This document shows positions 14,510-18,896 of a stretch of 18,896 nt of DNA, piece after piece (the stretch's first letter is position 1; each line of letters begins with the position of its first letter). Location: positions 1 to 18,896 of the forward strand of contig CAZVBR010000013.1 in NCBI GenBank assembly GCA_964625755.1, read 5' to 3'. Source of the stretch: CAZVBR01 sp964625755 (GTDB lineage Bacteria > Patescibacteriota > Minisyncoccia > Phycocordibacterales > XYD1-FULL-46-19). The position numbers and the translations under genes are program-made. The notes beneath the pieces are model-generated. The model had not been told where the DNA came from. It did no database searches and was given only the letters and a program-made list of their open reading frames with translations.

Positions 14510-15393
14510 TGGCCCACAGACCAGTTCTTTTACAAAAAACAATTCAGGAGCTTGACCCTCAAGAAGGTCAAACGGTTATAGATGGCACGGTCGGATTCAG
14601 CGGACACGCTCTGGCTCTCGGCGAGAAACTGGGACCGGAAGGTTTTTTACTCGGTCTAGACCAGGACCCGGAAGCCCTAAAGCAGGCAGAAAAAACTTTA
14701 ACCCAAAGCCCGACCCGATTTCTGCTTAAACAAGGCAACTTTAGAGATTTGATCAAATTAACTCACGAGGCCGGTATAAATTCCGCCGACATCATTTTGT
14801 TCGACTTGGGGATGAGCAGTTGGCAAATAGAAGGATCCGGTAGGGGGTTTTCTTTCCTTCGAGACGAGCCGTTACTCATGACCATGAGTGACTCCGGGCA
14901 AGATCTGACGGCAAAAATGATAATCAATCAATGGTCAGAAAGAGAATTGGCTGATCTTTTTTATTACTTAAGCGACGAACCGGCTAGCCGAAAAATAGCA
15001 AAAGCGATAGTCGAAGCCCGAGAAGTGGAAGAAATAACCACCAGTGGCCAGTTGGCCTCCTTAATAGAAAAAGCCAAGCCCAGACGTGGCAGAAAAAGGA
15101 TCCACCCGGCAACACTTGTTTTTCAAGCTCTAAGAATGGAAGTAAACAAAGAATTAACAGCATTAACCGAAGGCCTGGAGCAAGCATGGTCGATCTTAGC
15201 TCCAAAAGGGAAATTAGGGGTTATCTCTTTTCACAGCCTGGAAGCCAGGATAATAAAAAAATTTTTCCGAGAAAAAACTCAAGATCAGACGGGAAAATTA
15301 AAAACCAAAAAAGCAGTTAAACCGGATCATGAAGAGATAAAAGATAACCCCCGAGCCCGAAGTGCAAATTTAAGAGTAATTATTAAAAATTAA
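14509..15393 (+). CDS. rsmH: 16S rRNA (cytosine-1402 N4) methyltransferase RsmH (MraW)
   Basis: RsmH methylates N4 of C1402 in the ribosomal decoding centre using S-adenosylmethionine. The 294 aa begin with the family opening HRPVLLQKTIQEL. The SAM pocket is formed by VIDGTVGFSGHALAL (23-37), the acidic strand GLDQDPEAL (49-57) and ILFDLGMSSWQIEGSGRGFSF (about 96-116). The C-terminal signatures are FQALRMEVNKEL and GVISFHSLEARIIKKFF. Second in the cluster, it follows mraZ as in most bacteria. A purine-rich AGGAGAG (14488-14494) lies 14 bases before the ATG, the only Shine-Dalgarno-like element in the window near a usable distance. Confidence 0.97.
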   Translation: MAHRPVLLQKTIQELDPQEGQTVIDGTVGFSGHALALGEKLGPEGFLLGLDQDPEALKQAEKTLTQSPTRFLLKQGNFRDLIKLTHEAGINSADIILFDLGMSSWQIEGSGRGFSFLRDEPLLMTMSDSGQDLTAKMIINQWSERELADLFYYLSDEPASRKIAKAIVEAREVEEITTSGQLASLIEKAKPRRGRKRIHPATLVFQALRMEVNKELTALTEGLEQAWSILAPKGKLGVISFHSLEARIIKKFFREKTQDQTGKLKTKKAVKPDHEEIKDNPRARSANLRVIIKN

Positions 15394-15405
15394 ATAATAA
15401 AGATC

Positions 15406-15735
15406 ATGAAAAACGAAGCACTATCATACAACAAATGGCAATCAGTGATCGCTTGGGTATTATCCCTTGTGCTGCTGTCATTACTGTTATCATATTTATT
15501 TTTTGTCGGAGCTTCGATCCTGTATCTGGCGGAACGAGAAAACAGCCAAAAAAGAATAACCCAGTTGGAGGTAAGATCCAGTGAGCTGGTAACGGAATAT
15601 TTAGACAAAACTCAAGCCATAGATCTGGAATTAGCTGCCAGTTTTGGCTTAGAAGACATATCTGAGGAGAGATTTTTTGCCGCCCGCCAACCTGAGACCG
15701 TAACTTTGTCCCGGATAAACAATGAAATCCAATAA
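15406..15735 (+). CDS. ftsL: FtsL-like division protein
   Basis: FtsL is a small bitopic protein that, with FtsB and FtsQ, activates the septal synthase FtsW-FtsI. The 109-aa product has a short N terminus, one strong membrane helix (about 15-42, rich in Leu, Val and Ser) and a charged helical segment (about 43-75, ERENSQKRITQLEVRSSELV) consistent with a coiled coil. Sequence similarity alone would not identify it, since FtsL is poorly conserved. The call rests on topology, size and its place between rsmH and ftsI, the classical ftsL slot. Its 3' end overlaps ftsI by 14 bases. An FtsB-like protein in the same slot is the main alternative. Confidence 0.75.
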   Translation: MKNEALSYNKWQSVIAWVLSLVLLSLLLSYLFFVGASILYLAERENSQKRITQLEVRSSELVTEYLDKTQAIDLELAASFGLEDISEERFFAARQPETVTLSRINNEIQ

Positions 15736-17431
15736 TATACTACGTTTAAGATTCCTATCCATCGGAGTGTTATTAATGGCCCTGGCATTTTGCGGTCGGT
15801 TATTTTCTTTGCAAATAATAAACGGGGAAGAATTTGTCAGGCAAGCCGATCGCCAATATTTAAGATCATCTACCACATTTTTTAATCGTGGTTCAATATA
15901 TTTTACTAATCGAGACGGAACATTAGTACCGGCCGCAACATTGAACCAAGCATACCCTTTAAGTATCAACCCTCAATTGATCAATAGCCCCGAGAGTACT
16001 TATCAAGACCTATCTCAATTCATCGACCTAGATAAAGAACGATTCATATCCCAAGCAGAACATCCGACCCGGGTCTACATCAAGATCAAAGATGACCTGG
16101 GCCAAGAAACGGCATCAGAAATTTCAGCTCTCGGACTTCGAGGAGTTTCAATTCAAAACAAAAAAGAACGTTTTTACCCGGCCGAAAATTTAGCCTCTCA
16201 CACTTTGGGATTTATGGCTTACAACAATGATGTTTTCGCCGGTCAATACGGCCTCGAAAAATATTATGATGAAGTCTTAGATCACGGTCAAGTGGGAACA
16301 TTTGCTTCGTACTTCTCTGACACCTTCCTGCGACCGGCTCAAAATATCTTTGCCTCCGATCAGTCAAAAAAAGAAGGAGACCTTATTTTAACTCTGGAGC
16401 CGGTGATTCAAAACAAGCTTGAGAATACCATGAGTGACGTTGTCGAAAAAAGACAAGCAAGCGGTGCCGGAGCTATTATTATGGATCCCGGCACCGGAGA
16501 CATAATAGCAATGACCGCCAAACCTGATTTTAATCCCGGTCACCCTCAAGCTGACATTAGCCTATTAACAAACCCCCTGATCGAAAGAGTTTTTGAAATG
16601 GGTTCAACTGTAAAAGCTTTAACTATTGCCGCCGGCCTGGATGCCGGTGTCATCAAAAGAGATGATACCTATAACGACCTTGGGCAAGTAACGATCAATA
16701 ATCGCACCATGTCAAATCACGATCGAAGAGCCCGAGGGGTGGTGGACATGCAAACGGTTCTAAATCATTCATTAAATACCGGAGCTATCCATATCATGCA
16801 AAAAATGGGGCAAGATAAATTTAGAGATTATTTTTTGGGTTTCGGCTTAGGCGAACCAACCGGCATAGATCTACCGGGTGAAGTGGGTGGATTAGTGAAT
16901 AATTTATACAGCTCAAGAGAAGTGGAGTACGCAACCGCCTCCTTTGGACAAGGGATTGCCCTGACACCCATGGGATCAGTCAGAGCTTTCGGTGCTTTAG
17001 CCAATAACGGCCAATTGGTAAAACCAAGATCGGTCAAAGCCATCCGAGATAAAAACGGCCAGATCAGAGAGCGGGAAGTCGTCAATCAAGGGCAGGTGAT
17101 CAGCAGGCAAGCAGCCGACGAAATAACCACCATGCTTGTTAACGCAGTAGACGAAGCACTACTTGGAGGACAGGCCGCTTTGGACCGATATTCAGTAGCT
17201 GCGAAAACCGGCACCGCTCAAATGCCCTTAACCGATAGACGAGGTTACGACCCCGATCGTTATTTACATGCTTTTTTTGGTTATTACCCGGCGTATGACC
17301 CGAGGTTCGTAGGTTATTTTTACTTGATCAACCCAAAGGAAGTCCGATGGGCATCAGATAGTTTGACCGAACCCTTTATGGAAACAGCTAAATTCATATT
17401 AGATTATTACGAAGTACCTCCTGATAGATAA
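15722..17431 (+). CDS. ftsI: Division-specific transpeptidase FtsI (class B PBP3)
   Basis: FtsI cross-links septal peptidoglycan as partner of FtsW. The 569 aa have a short cytoplasmic N terminus, a membrane helix (about 9-33), a full pedestal domain (about 50-220, starting FNRGSIYFTNRDGTLVP and including HTLGFMAYNND and GLEKYYDEVL) and a transpeptidase domain (about 245-565). Catalytic motifs are STVK (295-298, nucleophile S295), SLN (350-352) and KTG (495-497). The distance from the RGS motif to the catalytic Ser is 239 residues, against 185 in the PBP2 of this window. Position after rsmH and ftsL in the dcw order supports FtsI. No PASTA repeats are present at the C terminus. The start overlaps ftsL by 14 bases. 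Confidence 0.94.
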   Translation: MKSNNILRLRFLSIGVLLMALAFCGRLFSLQIINGEEFVRQADRQYLRSSTTFFNRGSIYFTNRDGTLVPAATLNQAYPLSINPQLINSPESTYQDLSQFIDLDKERFISQAEHPTRVYIKIKDDLGQETASEISALGLRGVSIQNKKERFYPAENLASHTLGFMAYNNDVFAGQYGLEKYYDEVLDHGQVGTFASYFSDTFLRPAQNIFASDQSKKEGDLILTLEPVIQNKLENTMSDVVEKRQASGAGAIIMDPGTGDIIAMTAKPDFNPGHPQADISLLTNPLIERVFEMGSTVKALTIAAGLDAGVIKRDDTYNDLGQVTINNRTMSNHDRRARGVVDMQTVLNHSLNTGAIHIMQKMGQDKFRDYFLGFGLGEPTGIDLPGEVGGLVNNLYSSREVEYATASFGQGIALTPMGSVRAFGALANNGQLVKPRSVKAIRDKNGQIREREVVNQGQVISRQAADEITTMLVNAVDEALLGGQAALDRYSVAAKTGTAQMPLTDRRGYDPDRYLHAFFGYYPAYDPRFVGYFYLINPKEVRWASDSLTEPFMETAKFILDYYEVPPDR

Positions 17432-17439
17432 ACAATATC

Positions 17440-18744
17440 ATGCTCAAAACACTAGCCAAAAATACGATAACTACGATCTTGAACTGGGAAGCCAGAATGG
17501 TTTTAAGGAAATACAAACCGGCTATTATCGGGATCACCGGCAACGTCGGCAAAACGAGTACCAAGGAAGCGGTGGTTTCAGCTCTCAAAATCAAATACCG
17601 AGTCAGAGGCAGTCAAAAAAGCTACAATAGCGAGCTCGGAGTTCCGCTAACTATTCTAAACCTGGACACCGCCTGGTCCAGCCCTCGAGGCTGGTTAAAA
17701 AATATCTGGTCTGGCTTTAAATTGATCCTTTTTTCTTGTGACTACCCGGAATATCTTGTTCTGGAAATCGGCGCCGATAAACCGGGAGATATAGAAAACT
17801 TAGTTAGGTGGTTGCCCTTAAAAACCGGGATAATAACCAGAGTACCCGATATCCCGGTACACCTTGAATTCTTTGATTCCCCCAAAAGCATAGTGAAAGA
17901 AAAAATGAATCTAGCAAAAGCCATACCGGCTGACGGTAAGATCATCATAAACAGTGACGACAAAAATATTTACCCGCCGGAAATAAATCTCAAAGCCTCT
18001 CTGGTAACATTCGGCCTGAAAAAAGAAGCCATGGTCCGGGGTTCGGATATTGCTTTCTGGTACGACAAGAACGGTTCTGAAAAAAACTTGATCGGCTTGA
18101 GCTTTAAAATAAATCATCAAGGCAAGAGTATGCCTATTAGGATCAAAGGGGTTTTGGGGGAACACCATGTTTACACCTATTTGGCGGCCATGGCTGTCGC
18201 CCTCGATCAAGGGATAAACATGTTAGAGGCCGCCGAAGCCCTGGAAAATCACCACTTGCCACCCGGACGATTGAAAATACTTGACGGAGTAAAGGATAGT
18301 TTAATTCTCGATGATAGTTACAATTCATCTCCGGCATCGTTAGAATGCGCCCTAAAAGCTCTGGAAGACATTAAAACCGAAGGCCGAAAGATCGCGATCA
18401 TTGGTGACATGCTGGAATTAGGCGGTTACACCGAAACCGCCCACCGTCAAATTGGTCAGCTGGCCGGGAAATTCTGTGACTATCTAATACTGGTCGGGCA
18501 AAGAATAAAATACACCGCCGACGAAGCCCAAAAACACGGCTTTCCGAAGGAAAACATCCTGATACACACCGACAGCCAGAAAGCCGGCAAAGACGCGGAG
18601 TTACTGATTCAAGCCGGAGATGTGGTGCTGGTCAAAGGCTCACAATCAATCAGAACCGAAAAAGCGGTAGAGGAGATAATGAAGTATCCGGAAAACAAAA
18701 ATGACCTGCTGTGCCGCCAGGACCCTAATTGGCAAAATAAATAA
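17440..18744 (+). CDS. murF: MurF-like Mur ligase lacking the usual N-terminal domain
   Basis: MurF adds D-Ala-D-Ala to the UDP-MurNAc-tripeptide using ATP, the last cytoplasmic step before lipid-linked stages. The 434 aa show a P-loop GITGNVGKTS (31-40), SYNSELGVPLTIL (61-73), the acidic ligand segment LEIGADKPGDIENL (108-121), a Lys-containing stretch SIVKEKMNLAK (150-160), GEHHVYTYLAAMAVAL (240-255), PPGRLKIL (274-281), DDSYNSSPASL (291-301) and IGDMLELGGYTETAHRQIG (321-339). DDSYN..P and the C-terminal KGSQSIRTEKAVEEIM favour MurF over MurE or MurD. The P-loop begins at residue 31, whereas in E. coli MurF it lies past residue 100, so the UDP-sugar-binding domain 1 is nearly absent. It starts 8 bases after ftsI. 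No murE, mraY, murD, ftsW or murG follows. Confidence 0.88.
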   Translation: MLKTLAKNTITTILNWEARMVLRKYKPAIIGITGNVGKTSTKEAVVSALKIKYRVRGSQKSYNSELGVPLTILNLDTAWSSPRGWLKNIWSGFKLILFSCDYPEYLVLEIGADKPGDIENLVRWLPLKTGIITRVPDIPVHLEFFDSPKSIVKEKMNLAKAIPADGKIIINSDDKNIYPPEINLKASLVTFGLKKEAMVRGSDIAFWYDKNGSEKNLIGLSFKINHQGKSMPIRIKGVLGEHHVYTYLAAMAVALDQGINMLEAAEALENHHLPPGRLKILDGVKDSLILDDSYNSSPASLECALKALEDIKTEGRKIAIIGDMLELGGYTETAHRQIGQLAGKFCDYLILVGQRIKYTADEAQKHGFPKENILIHTDSQKAGKDAELLIQAGDVVLVKGSQSIRTEKAVEEIMKYPENKNDLLCRQDPNWQNK

Positions 18745-18757
18745 AAAGGGTCATAAA

Positions 18758-18780
18758 CCATATTAAAATATGGATTTTTA
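18758..18780 (+). terminator. Terminator-like hairpin after murF
   Basis: CCATATT (18758-18764) and AATATGG (18767-18773) form a perfect inverted repeat, realistically a 6-bp stem with a 4-base loop, followed by ATTTTTA. It is AT-rich and therefore weak, but its position 13 bases after the murF stop and the T-run fit a rho-independent terminator that ends the division cluster. Confidence 0.55.
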
Positions 18781-18808
18781 TTGAGTGATATGTTAATCTA
18801 TTCATAAA
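18781..18808 (+). promoter_or_regulatory. Possible promoter of tRNA-Glu
   Basis: TTGAGT (18781-18786) and CATAAA (18803-18808) are 16 bases apart, each two mismatches from consensus. The start would lie near 18816, shortly before the tRNA. It is weak, but the gap holds nothing better. Confidence 0.3.
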
Positions 18809-18823
18809 CTAGTAGTGAGAGAA

Positions 18824-18895
18824 GGCCCCATCGTCTAATGGTTAGGACATCGCCCTCTCACGGCGAAAATCGGGGTTCGAATCCCCGTGGGGTCA
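18824..18895 (+). tRNA. tRNA-Glu, anticodon CTC
   Basis: The acceptor strands GGCCCCA (18824-18830) and TGGGGTC (18888-18894) pair with one G-T. The anticodon stem TCGCC/GGCGA encloses loop CTCTCAC, with anticodon CTC reading GAG (Glu). The T arm is CGGGG-TTCGAAT-CCCCG. The D arm contains TAATGGTTAGGAC. The discriminator base is A (18895). The window ends one base later with C, so an encoded CCA cannot be checked. Confidence 0.95.
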
Positions 18896-18896
18896 C

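Noticed and set aside
15649..15969. 106-aa minus-strand frame across the ftsL/ftsI junction
   Set aside because: It overlaps two well-supported genes and shows no recognisable domain or promoter.
1..18896. CRISPR arrays, insertion sequences, prophage or defence genes
   Set aside because: I saw no regularly spaced repeats, transposase motifs, integrase motifs or att-like duplications, including around the tRNA at the right edge.

Overview
The window looks like a piece of a Candidate Phyla Radiation (Patescibacteria) genome, probably Parcubacteria-like. This is inferred from content: compact, minimal versions of cell-envelope genes, a dockerin/cohesin surface-protein pair, almost no Shine-Dalgarno sequences, and shortened conserved clusters. 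TGA is used as an ordinary stop (the HolB-like, Frr, MreC and MreD-like genes), so the Gracilibacteria-type code that reads TGA as glycine is not in use. All protein genes are on the + strand. The tRNA at the right edge is too.

Region 1 (2-4056) holds two large surface proteins. The first runs off the left edge and ends in a type I dockerin. The second has a signal-anchor, a cohesin-like domain, two Fn3-like domains, an acidic linker, membrane segments and two carboxypeptidase-regulatory-like beta domains. Side by side they suggest a calcium-dependent dockerin-cohesin attachment at the cell surface.

Region 2 (4198-7233) holds murA (first committed step of peptidoglycan precursor synthesis), an mreB paralogue and a reduced clamp-loader delta'-like gene. 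A 432-base stretch without a gene follows (7234-7665). It contains two nested inverted-repeat architectures that could be structured RNA. Region 3 (7666-9314) is frr overlapping an rseP-type site-2 protease.

Region 4 (9386-13353) is the elongasome: a clear promoter, a leader with two mutually exclusive hairpins, then mreB, mreC, a miniature mreD candidate and a class B PBP2 (mrdA) with a shortened pedestal. Region 5 is greA, with its own promoter immediately before the ATG and a rho-independent terminator after it.

Region 6 (13982-18773) is a shortened dcw division/wall cluster: mraZ, rsmH, ftsL, ftsI and murF. Its promoter is overlaid by GTGGG boxes with 10-11 bp phasing, the expected MraZ autoregulatory operator. 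A terminator-like hairpin closes the cluster, and tRNA-Glu(CTC) follows.

Together regions 2, 4 and 6 make lipid II precursor (MurA, MurF), position the machinery (MreB x2, MreC, MreD-like, FtsL) and cross-link peptidoglycan (PBP2 for elongation, FtsI for division). This is a nearly complete shape-and-division module in under 15 kb. I found no CRISPR array, insertion sequence, phage gene or defence gene.
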